A DNA stretch of 64,000 bases from Gammaproteobacteria bacterium (GTDB lineage Bacteria; Pseudomonadota; Gammaproteobacteria; JABHGC01). Below the pieces are notes generated by a model. The model made no database searches. It was not told the origin of the DNA and saw only the letters and a list, made by a program, of their open reading frames with translations. The first letter of the stretch is position 1. Every line of letters begins with the position of its first letter. Shown piece after piece: positions 53,811-62,064 of the stretch. Made by a program: the position numbers and the translations under genes. The stretch lies in the NCBI GenBank assembly GCA_027077805.1, contig JALWTS010000034.1, positions 1-64,000 of the forward strand, written 5' to 3'.

Positions 53811-54998
53811 ATGATTTTAAAAAGTTTGTCAGATTTTTTGCGTTTGGAAGCCTCCAGTGGGATTTTGTTGTTTCTTGCGGCATTATTGGCAATGGTGGCA
53901 GAAAATTCACCCGCAGAAGGTTTCTATAACTTACTATTCAATATGCCAGTAGAAATTCGGATTGGGGCATTTGAAATTGCCAAGCCATTACTGCTTTGGA
54001 TTAACGATGGTTTAATGGCGATTTTCTTTTTTTTAATTGGATTAGAAGTCAAACGTGAGATTTTAGCAGGCGAACTATCAGAACCTTCCCGCGTAGTTTT
54101 ACCCATTATTGCGGCTATTGGTGGCATGGCAGTCCCTGCGGCGGTTTATACGGCAATTAATTGGGGTGATCCTGTGGCATTGCAAGGTTGGGCGATTCCT
54201 TCGGCAACAGATATTGCCTTTGCCTTAGGGGTATTAGCATTACTGGGTAGTCGGGTTCCTACGTCATTAAAAGTATTTTTAATGACCTTAGCCATTGTTG
54301 ATGATCTTGGGGCCATTTTAATTATTGCGATTTTTTATACTGTGGATTTGTCTATTAGCTCTTTAATAGTGGCAGGGGTAATGGTGATTATTTTATTTAT
54401 TTTAAATCGTAAAGGCGTGTTATCATTAACACCTTATTTATTAATCGGTGTGGTATTATGGGCATCTGTACTTAAGTCGGGGGTGCATGCTACTTTGGCA
54501 GGGGTGATTACCGCATTTTTTATTCCATTTGTAAAATTAGAAGGGGTGGCTAAAACCCAATTAGAACGAATAGAGCATGATTTGCATCCTAGCGTTGTTT
54601 TTGGGATTTTACCTTTGTTTGCCTTTGCGAATACAGGGATTTCATTTGAAAATTTGACAATGGATTCCTTATTGCATTCAATTCCATTGGGGATTGTCTT
54701 AGGTTTGTTTATTGGCAATCAGCTTGGTGTTTTTGGCTTCTCTTGGATTGCAATTAAACTAGGAATTGCAAAATTACCCCAAGATGCAACTTGGGTGCAA
54801 TTATATGGGGTAGCATTATTGTGTGGGATTGGTTTCACTATGAGCTTGTTTATTAGTAGTTTGGCGTTTACTGGAACAGGTAGTGCCGCAGTAGATGAGC
54901 GTTTGGGTATTTTAGTGGGTTCTATGGTATCAGGGATAGCAGGCTATTTTGTATTGTTTATGAGTTCTAAAAAAGCAAGCACGGCTACTGTGCTATAA
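53811..54998 (+). CDS. nhaA: Na+/H+ antiporter NhaA
   Basis: Twelve-helix antiporter of 395 aa: LEASSGILLFLAA start, FFLIGLEVKREI, the ion-binding Asp pair in LAIVDDLGAILII, and GFTMSLFISSLAF. It exchanges cytoplasmic Na+ for H+. The ATG at 53811 has AAAGGA at good distance; the frame is open 12 codons earlier. Confidence 0.95.
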   Translation: MILKSLSDFLRLEASSGILLFLAALLAMVAENSPAEGFYNLLFNMPVEIRIGAFEIAKPLLLWINDGLMAIFFFLIGLEVKREILAGELSEPSRVVLPIIAAIGGMAVPAAVYTAINWGDPVALQGWAIPSATDIAFALGVLALLGSRVPTSLKVFLMTLAIVDDLGAILIIAIFYTVDLSISSLIVAGVMVIILFILNRKGVLSLTPYLLIGVVLWASVLKSGVHATLAGVITAFFIPFVKLEGVAKTQLERIEHDLHPSVVFGILPLFAFANTGISFENLTMDSLLHSIPLGIVLGLFIGNQLGVFGFSWIAIKLGIAKLPQDATWVQLYGVALLCGIGFTMSLFISSLAFTGTGSAAVDERLGILVGSMVSGIAGYFVLFMSSKKASTATVL

Positions 54999-55036
54999 TA
55001 AGTCTAGTTTTCTAAGGCGAATTATAATCTAATCGA

Positions 55037-56239
55037 ATGACTTTTTTATTTACCCAAAAACAACAACCTAATCGCTTTGCCCTATTTAATTTAGGTTTTC
55101 GTCCGTTTTTTTTAGGGGCAGGGGGTTTTTCCGTTTTAACTATGGTATGGTGGTTACTGTTTTATGGTTTGCAACAATCGTTTTTGTTAAATGTCAGTAT
55201 TCCACCCTCATTATGGCATGCTCATAGTATGATTTATGGGTATGCAATGGCGGTGATTGCAGGGTTCTTGTTAACAGCGGTTAAAAATTGGACGGGGGTG
55301 TCAACCATATATGGTTGGCAATTGGGTTTGTTATTTTTTAATTGGTTTTTCGCACGTTTATTTTCTTTAATTCCGTGGGAGTTTAGCTTGCTTGTCATGC
55401 TTGTGGCTGATATGAGTTTTATGTTTGGCTTAATTGTTGCCATTATTATTCCTATTATTAAAGTCAAACAATGGGCTCAGTTAGGCATTGTCTCTAAAAT
55501 GATTTTGTTACTATTCAGCAATGGCTTGTTTTATGCGGGTGTGTTTGGAAGGGTTGAGCAGGGGATGCTTTGGGGGATTTATAGTGGCTTTTATTTAATT
55601 ATTGCCTTGATTATGGTAATGGCGAGACGGGTTATTCCTTTTTTTATTGAAAAAGGGGTAGGCTCACCTGTCACACTTTCTAATTGGAAATGGTTAGATA
55701 TGAGTAGTTTGGTTTTATATTTCGCATTTATGATTTTGGTGGTATTTTTTCAGCATAGTGATATTACTGCTGTATTAGCAGGTTTATTGTTTATCTTACA
55801 TAGTATGAGACTTTGGGGTTGGTACGCAAATGGTTTATGGCAAAAACCGTTATTATGGAGTTTGTATTTAGCTTATAGTTTTATTGTTTTGGGCTTTTTG
55901 TTATATGTACTTGCTTGGGTTTATCATTTGTCATTGTTTTTGGCGATTCACGCTTTTGCTGTGGGGGGCATTGGAATGATGACCATGAGCATGATGTCAC
56001 GAGTGGCTTGGGGGCATACGGGGCGGGATGTGATTAATCAACCACCAAAGATAAGTATATGGGTGTTATGTTTGCTATTCGCTGTGATTGCTCGGGTTAT
56101 ATTACCATTGATTGCTATGGAATATTATCTTCAGTGGATAATTTTATCGCAAGTATTATGGATATTTGGCTTTGCAGGCTTTGTGTGGAAGTTTTTACCT
56201 ATCCTTACAAAACCTAGAGTAGATTTACAATTTGGCTGA
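55037..56239 (+). CDS. NnrS-family membrane protein
   Basis: About twelve membrane helices in 400 aa, opening FALFNLGFRPFFLGAG, with WHAHSMIYGYAMAVIAGFLL and a late AIHAFAVGGIGMMTMSMMSR. These His-containing patterns are the NnrS signature. NnrS proteins are linked to nitric-oxide stress and denitrification, but no denitrification genes lie here. It follows nhaA by about 40 bases. Confidence 0.9.
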   Translation: MTFLFTQKQQPNRFALFNLGFRPFFLGAGGFSVLTMVWWLLFYGLQQSFLLNVSIPPSLWHAHSMIYGYAMAVIAGFLLTAVKNWTGVSTIYGWQLGLLFFNWFFARLFSLIPWEFSLLVMLVADMSFMFGLIVAIIIPIIKVKQWAQLGIVSKMILLLFSNGLFYAGVFGRVEQGMLWGIYSGFYLIIALIMVMARRVIPFFIEKGVGSPVTLSNWKWLDMSSLVLYFAFMILVVFFQHSDITAVLAGLLFILHSMRLWGWYANGLWQKPLLWSLYLAYSFIVLGFLLYVLAWVYHLSLFLAIHAFAVGGIGMMTMSMMSRVAWGHTGRDVINQPPKISIWVLCLLFAVIARVILPLIAMEYYLQWIILSQVLWIFGFAGFVWKFLPILTKPRVDLQFG

Positions 56240-56353
56240 TTTTATTATTTGAGTTATAGACTGTAAATAATCATTTCTATATTTGTATTCAATACAATTG
56301 TTTCTATTATTTATACCTCACTCTTAATCTCTTAATTTTTACTAGGAAAACCA

Positions 56354-56803
56354 ATGACAGTTGAATATTTAGATATTAATTTAGCCAGTGGCATGGCGGC
56401 ATTTGAATCAAAAGCCTTTGATCGAGCGATGAAATTATTATCCCCATTTGGAGCAAAAGGTCATCCTGAAGCCTTATATCGAATGGCAGTCATGGCACAA
56501 GGGGGCTTAGGCATGGTTAAAAATGAAAAAAATGCCTTTGCTTGGATGCAACAAGCCGCAGCACAAGGTCATGCCTTAGCCCAACATGGCTTAGGTTTTA
56601 TGTATATGGAAGGCGAATGTGTGGATAAAAATCCAGAACAAGCCATTGCGTGGTTTGAAAAAGCCGCCGAACAAGGTTTGCAAGGTTCTTTCACTACTTT
56701 AGCCATGATGTATCAAGAAGGGCGCGGTGTGGAACAGGATATTGAGAAAGCCAAGCAATTATATCGTCAAGCTGGATTTGATGAATTTGCGGATGAACTA
56801 TAA
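56354..56803 (+). CDS. Sel1-repeat protein
   Basis: A 149-aa cytoplasmic protein (no signal) with three to four Sel1 repeats (for example AQHGLGFMYMEGECVDKN and AMMYQEGRGVEQDIEKAKQ). These helical repeats usually bind partners. Function unknown. AGGAAAA precedes the ATG; it stands alone before the CBS gene. Confidence 0.8.
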   Translation: MTVEYLDINLASGMAAFESKAFDRAMKLLSPFGAKGHPEALYRMAVMAQGGLGMVKNEKNAFAWMQQAAAQGHALAQHGLGFMYMEGECVDKNPEQAIAWFEKAAEQGLQGSFTTLAMMYQEGRGVEQDIEKAKQLYRQAGFDEFADEL

Positions 56804-56866
56804 AAAAACAAAGAAATTTGAACTAAGGTTATTATAATAAAAGCTACCTAATATCAAGGAACTGAT

Positions 56867-57385
56867 ATGACTGCTCAATCAATTATGACCTCACCCGCAT
56901 TAACCCTAAGTTCTAATGATAAAGTATTAGATGCCTTACTATTAATGTCAAAACATCATATTCATAATTTGCCTGTGGTAGATGATCAGGGTTGTTTTTT
57001 AGGATTATTTGGCATGAAGCGATTAATTCAGTCATTATTACCTAATGCGATTAAACTAAAACATCATGGTTTGACATTGACTAATTTAGAATTTATGACA
57101 GATGATCCCGATGGATTGGTTCAAGATTTAAAAGCAGTGGGTGGGCATCCTGTAAAAGATTTTATAGTAGAAGAAAAATCCTTGTGTTTTTGCCAGCCTG
57201 ATACCCCCTTTTATGAGTTATTAAATTTATTATATCAATGCAGTGATCATAGTTTGCCCGTGTTGATTGTAGAAAATAATCATCAACATTCTAAACGTGT
57301 AGTCGGCATGGTATCCGCTTGGGATATCTTAGATAAAGTTGCGTTACAAGTATTTAAACCTGAGTGTGGTCAAGGGAAATCATAA
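56867..57385 (+). CDS. CBS-domain-pair protein, partner of the adjacent transporter
   Basis: Two CBS motifs in 172 aa (IMTSPALTLSSNDKVLDALL and VKDFIVEEKS...YELLNLLYQ). Such pairs bind adenine nucleotides and regulate channels or transporters. The stop codon shares a base with the transporter ATG (TAATG), so coupling is direct. A second CBS protein follows the transporter. Confidence 0.85.
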   Translation: MTAQSIMTSPALTLSSNDKVLDALLLMSKHHIHNLPVVDDQGCFLGLFGMKRLIQSLLPNAIKLKHHGLTLTNLEFMTDDPDGLVQDLKAVGGHPVKDFIVEEKSLCFCQPDTPFYELLNLLYQCSDHSLPVLIVENNHQHSKRVVGMVSAWDILDKVALQVFKPECGQGKS

Positions 57386-58725
57386 TGGATTCTCATCATA
57401 TAAGTTCAAGTGTCATTTTTGATTGGAATCCTTTGTGGGTATCAGTGGTTTTATTTTTAGTAAGCTATGCTGTCATTATCACTGAAAAGGTTAATCGAGC
57501 GATTGTTGCCTTGTTAGGCGGGGCATTAATGATTACTTTAGGGGTTGTTAGCCAACAACAAGCCATTTTAGCCATTGATTTTAATACCTTAGGTTTATTA
57601 ATTGGCATGATGGTCATCGTGGCCATCACTCGGCGTTGTGGCGTGTTTCAGTTTGTAGCCATTTGGTCAGCTAAACGAGTGGGGGCGAATCCTTGGGGGG
57701 TTTTAGTGATGTTATCCGTTGTTACCGCCGTGTTTTCGGCCTTATTAGATAATGTTACAACAGTATTACTTATTGCACCTGTGACTTTGTTAATTACTCA
57801 AGAATTAGATATTCATCCTTACCCTTATTTATTTGCTGAAATTTTTGCCTCGAATATTGGTGGGACTGCGACGTTAATTGGTGATCCTCCTAATATGATG
57901 ATTGGTTCAGCGGTTGGTCTGAGTTTTAATGATTTTTTGATTAATACGGCACCGATTACCCTAGTCATTTTATTCGTCATAATGATAATCATTTATTTTA
58001 TATGGGGGCGACAGATGCAAGCCTCTGTCGAAAGTCAGGCTAGAATTATGCAGTTTAATGAACAAAAAGCCATTACAGATAAAACTTTATTAAAACAGTC
58101 CTTATTTGTTTTAAGTTTAGTGATTTTCGGGTTTATATTTTCCCATGCCTTACATTTAGAGCCTGCAACCATTGCAATGTTTGGTGCGGCCTTATTATTA
58201 TTATTATCTAATTTTAAATTTGATCAAGAAAAGCAAACTGAAAATGTGCATCATACCTTTGGGGAAGTAGAGTGGGTAACGATTTTCTTTTTTGTGGGCT
58301 TATTTATTGTGGTTCACGGCATTGAACACACGGGGGTATTAGATTATTTAGCTGGGTGGGTGATTGATTTAACCCAAGGTGATTTAAGTATTACCGCATT
58401 AGCGATTTTATGGGTATCCGCTATTGCTTCTGCTTTAGTCGATAATATTCCGTTTGTGGCAACCATGATTCCTATGATTAAATCAATGGCGGCAACGTTT
58501 GGAGGCGAAGAAATGCTATTGCCATTGTGGTGGTCATTAGCGTTGGGTGCTTGTTTAGGTGGTAATGGATCGTTAATTGGAGCCAGTGCGAATTTAATTG
58601 TGGCGGGATTTGCAGAACGTTCTGGTCATAGAATTAGTTTTCTTAAATTTTTGGCAATCGCATTTCCATTAATGATTATCACCATTATGGTTGCCAGTGT
58701 TTATATTTATTGGCGTTACTTATAA
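57385..58725 (+). CDS. NhaD/ArsB-superfamily ion transporter
   Basis: About eleven to twelve helices in 446 aa, with two inverted half-repeats: ALLDNVTTVLLIAPVT and GGTATLIGDPPNMMIG in the first, ALVDNIPFVATMIPMI and GGNGSLIGASANLIVAG in the second. This is the ion transporter superfamily (NhaD, ArsB, P protein). Na+/H+ exchange is likely, with anion or arsenite transport as alternatives. The ATG at 57385 overlaps the upstream CBS stop. Confidence 0.88.
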   Translation: MDSHHISSSVIFDWNPLWVSVVLFLVSYAVIITEKVNRAIVALLGGALMITLGVVSQQQAILAIDFNTLGLLIGMMVIVAITRRCGVFQFVAIWSAKRVGANPWGVLVMLSVVTAVFSALLDNVTTVLLIAPVTLLITQELDIHPYPYLFAEIFASNIGGTATLIGDPPNMMIGSAVGLSFNDFLINTAPITLVILFVIMIIIYFIWGRQMQASVESQARIMQFNEQKAITDKTLLKQSLFVLSLVIFGFIFSHALHLEPATIAMFGAALLLLLSNFKFDQEKQTENVHHTFGEVEWVTIFFFVGLFIVVHGIEHTGVLDYLAGWVIDLTQGDLSITALAILWVSAIASALVDNIPFVATMIPMIKSMAATFGGEEMLLPLWWSLALGACLGGNGSLIGASANLIVAGFAERSGHRISFLKFLAIAFPLMIITIMVASVYIYWRYL

Positions 58726-58741
58726 AGCAAAGGATGTTGGA

Positions 58742-59215
58742 ATGAATGTGAAACCGTTAATGATTTCAACAAAAGTCGCAACGAAAGGCATGTTAGTCAA
58801 ACAGTTTTTTTTAGCATGTTCTGAAGTAGCTGTGCCAGCAATTCCTGTGTGTAACCGACAAGGACAAATGGTTGGTGAATTAAGCTTACAACATATTATT
58901 AAAATGTCATGCTTACCTGACTATATGGTGGAATTATCATCAGTGTTAGGTGAGCAATTATCTTGTTTGCAAAATGTGGAAGCCAAAGCAAGCCAAGTAT
59001 TAGCTAATCCTGTTGATGCGTATATTGCGCCCGTTCCCGAAGTGATTAGTTCAAATTCTCCTGTGATGAAAGCTTTAGCGATAATGGAGAGAAATAAAAC
59101 CAGTTACTTGTTTATAGTGGATAATGGCAAGTATCAAGGTGTTGTCACAGTGCAGGCCATTGTGAATTGGATTTTAACCATGGATACGAGCAAGGTATGT
59201 CAAATGGTGAATTAA
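58742..59215 (+). CDS. Second CBS-domain protein of the transporter operon
   Basis: A 157-aa protein with two CBS-like halves (ACSEVAVPAIPVCNRQGQMVG and VISSNSPVMKALAIMERNK, each read in parts). The ATG at 58742 follows AAGGATG; the open frame extends upstream into the transporter gene and is not used. It may form a regulatory heterodimer with the upstream CBS protein on the transporter (inference). Confidence 0.78.
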   Translation: MNVKPLMISTKVATKGMLVKQFFLACSEVAVPAIPVCNRQGQMVGELSLQHIIKMSCLPDYMVELSSVLGEQLSCLQNVEAKASQVLANPVDAYIAPVPEVISSNSPVMKALAIMERNKTSYLFIVDNGKYQGVVTVQAIVNWILTMDTSKVCQMVN

Positions 59216-59260
59216 AAATTATCAATATTGATTGCTGATTTTGGGTTGCCTATGCCAAAT

Positions 59261-60352
59261 TCAAACATTAAATAAAAAATGTACGACATCACCATCTGCT
59301 AATACATAGTCTTTGCCTTCGGAACGAAGTTTGCCTGCTTCTTTCGCTTTTTGTTCCCCTTTATAGTGGATAAAATCAGCAAAACTAATGACTTCCGCAC
59401 GAATAAAGCCACGTTCAAAATCGCTATGGATGATACCAGCTGCTTGTGGTGCGGTAGCTCCTTTTGGAATGGTCCAAGCTCGGACTTCTTTTTCACCTGT
59501 GGTAAAATACGTTTGTAAACCTAATAATTGATAACCTGCTTGAATCACCCGATTTAAACCAGCTTGTTCTAGTCCTAGATCCTCCAGAAATTCTTGTTTT
59601 TCTTCTTCATCCAATTGCGATAATTCTGCTTCTATGGCGGCACAAATTGGCACGACAACTGCCCCTTCTTGTTCCGCGATGTTATTGACGGTATCAAGAT
59701 AAGGATTGTTATTGAAACCATCTTCATCAACATTGGCAATATACATTGTTGGTTTTATGGTAAGTAAATGCAGTGCTTTAACATAGCTTTGTTGTTCGTC
59801 ATTTAAGTCTAGTGTATAGGCTAATTTTCCGTCGTTAAGGTGATTTTGTAGTCGTTCTAAGGCTTGTAATTGTTGTTTAATGCTTTTATCCCCAGTTTTT
59901 GCCATTTTACTGGCTTTATTATAGGCTTTATCAATACTTTCAAGGTCTGCTAAAATTAATTCAGTTTGAATGGTTTCAATATCTTGTTGTGGATTCACTT
60001 TGCCTGCCACATGGATAATATCATCATTGTCAAAACAACGTACGACATGAACAATAGCATCGGTTTCACGGATATTCGCTAAAAATTGATTGCCTAAGCC
60101 TTCCCCTTTCGACGCACCTGCGACCAATCCCGCAATATCGACAAATTTAATACCAGTGGGAATGGTTTGTTGTGGTTTGACTAAATTGCTTAGTTGTTGT
60201 AGTCGTTGGTCAGGAACAGGAACGACGCCAATATTGGGATCAATGGTGCAAAATGGATAATTTTCAGCGGCAATAATAGCTTGGGTCATGGCATTAAATA
60301 AGGTTGATTTGCCAACATTGGGTAAACCCACAATTCCACATTGAAATCCCAT
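59261..60352 (-). CDS. ychF: Obg-like ATPase YchF
   Basis: P-loop [20 protein letters not shown]3 [22 protein letters not shown]-type specificity motif NVDED and the C-terminal TGS domain ([19 protein letters not shown]). It binds ribosomes and ATP. At 363 aa it is full length. Convergent with the second CBS gene. Confidence 0.96.
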   Translation of the reverse strand: MGFQCGIVGLPNVGKSTLFNAMTQAIIAAENYPFCTIDPNIGVVPVPDQRLQQLSNLVKPQQTIPTGIKFVDIAGLVAGASKGEGLGNQFLANIRETDAIVHVVRCFDNDDIIHVAGKVNPQQDIETIQTELILADLESIDKAYNKASKMAKTGDKSIKQQLQALERLQNHLNDGKLAYTLDLNDEQQSYVKALHLLTIKPTMYIANVDEDGFNNNPYLDTVNNIAEQEGAVVVPICAAIEAELSQLDEEEKQEFLEDLGLEQAGLNRVIQAGYQLLGLQTYFTTGEKEVRAWTIPKGATAPQAAGIIHSDFERGFIRAEVISFADFIHYKGEQKAKEAGKLRSEGKDYVLADGDVVHFLFNV

Positions 60353-60464
60353 AAAACTTCCTTGTTTTAGTTGTAAATTTTAAAAGACGGCATTATAGCA
60401 CTTTTTGCTAAAAAGATATGATCAAAATTAATCACTTATTCTAATCACTTATTTTGATCACTTG

Positions 60465-61928
60465 CTAGCAATTATCGCCAATACGGTTATATTTATCTTC
60501 AAATCGTACAATATCATCTTCGCCTAAATAACTGCCTGATTGAACTTCAATAATTTCTAAAGGAATAGACCCAGGATTTTCTAAACGATGTTTCGTACCT
60601 AAAGGAATGTAAGTGGATTGATTTTCAGTGAGTAAAAAGCATTCTTCACCTCGAATCACTTTAGCCGTCCCTTTGACGACAATCCAATGTTCTGCACGAT
60701 GATGATGCCGTTGTAATGATAATGATGCTCCTGGATTTACCGTAAGGCGTTTGACTTGAAAACGTTCGCCTTCATCGATGCCTTGATAACTTCCCCAAGG
60801 ACGATGGACTTTTTGATGAAATTCATGTTCAGTACGGCCTTGAGTTTTTAAGTACTGGGTAATGGCTTTAACTTCTTGGACATCATCTTTGTGAGTCACT
60901 AAAACGGCATCTGCCGTTTCAACCACCACTAAATCATCGACACCTGCAATGGCAACAAAACGATGTTGGGCAATGGCAAGGGTGTTGTGGGTGTTGTTTA
61001 AATAGGTATCGCCAATACAAACATTACCTTGTTCATCTTGTGGATGCACTTCCCATAAACTAGACCAAGCGCCAACATCAGACCAGCCGACATTATGCAA
61101 TGGAATAACAATACCTTGTAAATTTAGTGTCTCGGCAGTGTCGGTTAAATGCTCCATTACCGCATAATCAATGGAATCACTCGGACAGGTTTTAAAAATT
61201 TCGGCATCGACTCGATAAAAATTGCCATCACGACTGCCATTTTCCCATGCCAGTTGACAAATTTCGGCCATTTGTGGGGCTAAAGTGGCAATCGCTTCTA
61301 ACCAAGTGGAGGCTTGTAAAATAAAAATGCCACTATTCCAAAGGTAATTGCCTGATTCCAGATATTGCTGTGCGGTTTGAACATCAGGTTTTTCAACAAA
61401 TTGTCGGATTTGATAACAATCTTGGTGTTTGTCTAAGGCTTGACCTTTGGCAATATAGCCATAACCTGTCTGTGGTGAGTTAGGAGGAATGCCGAAAGTA
61501 ACAAGTTTTTTCTGACTGGCTAATTCTGTGGCTTTAATAATGTTTTCTTGAAATAAGCAAATATTATTAATTGAATGATCGGCTGGCATGACCACTAAAA
61601 TGGTTTCAGGTTTGGCTTCAAGTGCGGCTAGGGTGAGAGCAGGGGCAGTATTTTTGCCAATAGGTTCTAATAAAATCGTATTATGCAGGTGATTCGCTAA
61701 ACGTAATTGCTCTGCCACTAAAAAGCGGTGAGCTTCATTGCAAACGACTAGGGGATCATCAATATGGTAGCCTTGTTGATTGAGATTATTAAGCCGATTA
61801 ATGGTTTGTTGTAATAATGTTTGTTCATCCACTAAGGGTAAAAATTGTTTGGGATAGGTTTGACGAGAGAGTGGCCAGAGTCTGGTGCCAGATCCACCTG
61901 ATAAAATCACAGATTGTAAATATTGCAT
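60465..61928 (-). CDS. Mannose-1-phosphate guanylyltransferase / mannose-6-phosphate isomerase
   Basis: Nucleotidyltransferase domain with ILSGGSGTRLWPLSRQ and FVEKPD, plus a C-terminal cupin isomerase domain (RPWGSYQGIDEGERFQVKRL, LSLQRHHHRAEHW). It makes GDP-mannose. The ATG at 61928 (MQYLQSVIL) fits the family start; a GTG at 61943 is also possible. Divergent from the AlgC-type mutase that supplies its substrate. Confidence 0.94.
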   Translation of the reverse strand: MQYLQSVILSGGSGTRLWPLSRQTYPKQFLPLVDEQTLLQQTINRLNNLNQQGYHIDDPLVVCNEAHRFLVAEQLRLANHLHNTILLEPIGKNTAPALTLAALEAKPETILVVMPADHSINNICLFQENIIKATELASQKKLVTFGIPPNSPQTGYGYIAKGQALDKHQDCYQIRQFVEKPDVQTAQQYLESGNYLWNSGIFILQASTWLEAIATLAPQMAEICQLAWENGSRDGNFYRVDAEIFKTCPSDSIDYAVMEHLTDTAETLNLQGIVIPLHNVGWSDVGAWSSLWEVHPQDEQGNVCIGDTYLNNTHNTLAIAQHRFVAIAGVDDLVVVETADAVLVTHKDDVQEVKAITQYLKTQGRTEHEFHQKVHRPWGSYQGIDEGERFQVKRLTVNPGASLSLQRHHHRAEHWIVVKGTAKVIRGEECFLLTENQSTYIPLGTKHRLENPGSIPLEIIEVQSGSYLGEDDIVRFEDKYNRIGDNC

Positions 61929-62064
61929 GATTGCTTGCTTCACTTAATTTAATAATGAACTATTCTAGCATTCTGCTAGAATTTAACTAGCTAGTTTGCA
62001 AAAATTACGATTAACAATTATTTTTATTGTAGATGATATAAATAATAAGCATAAAAATACATGG

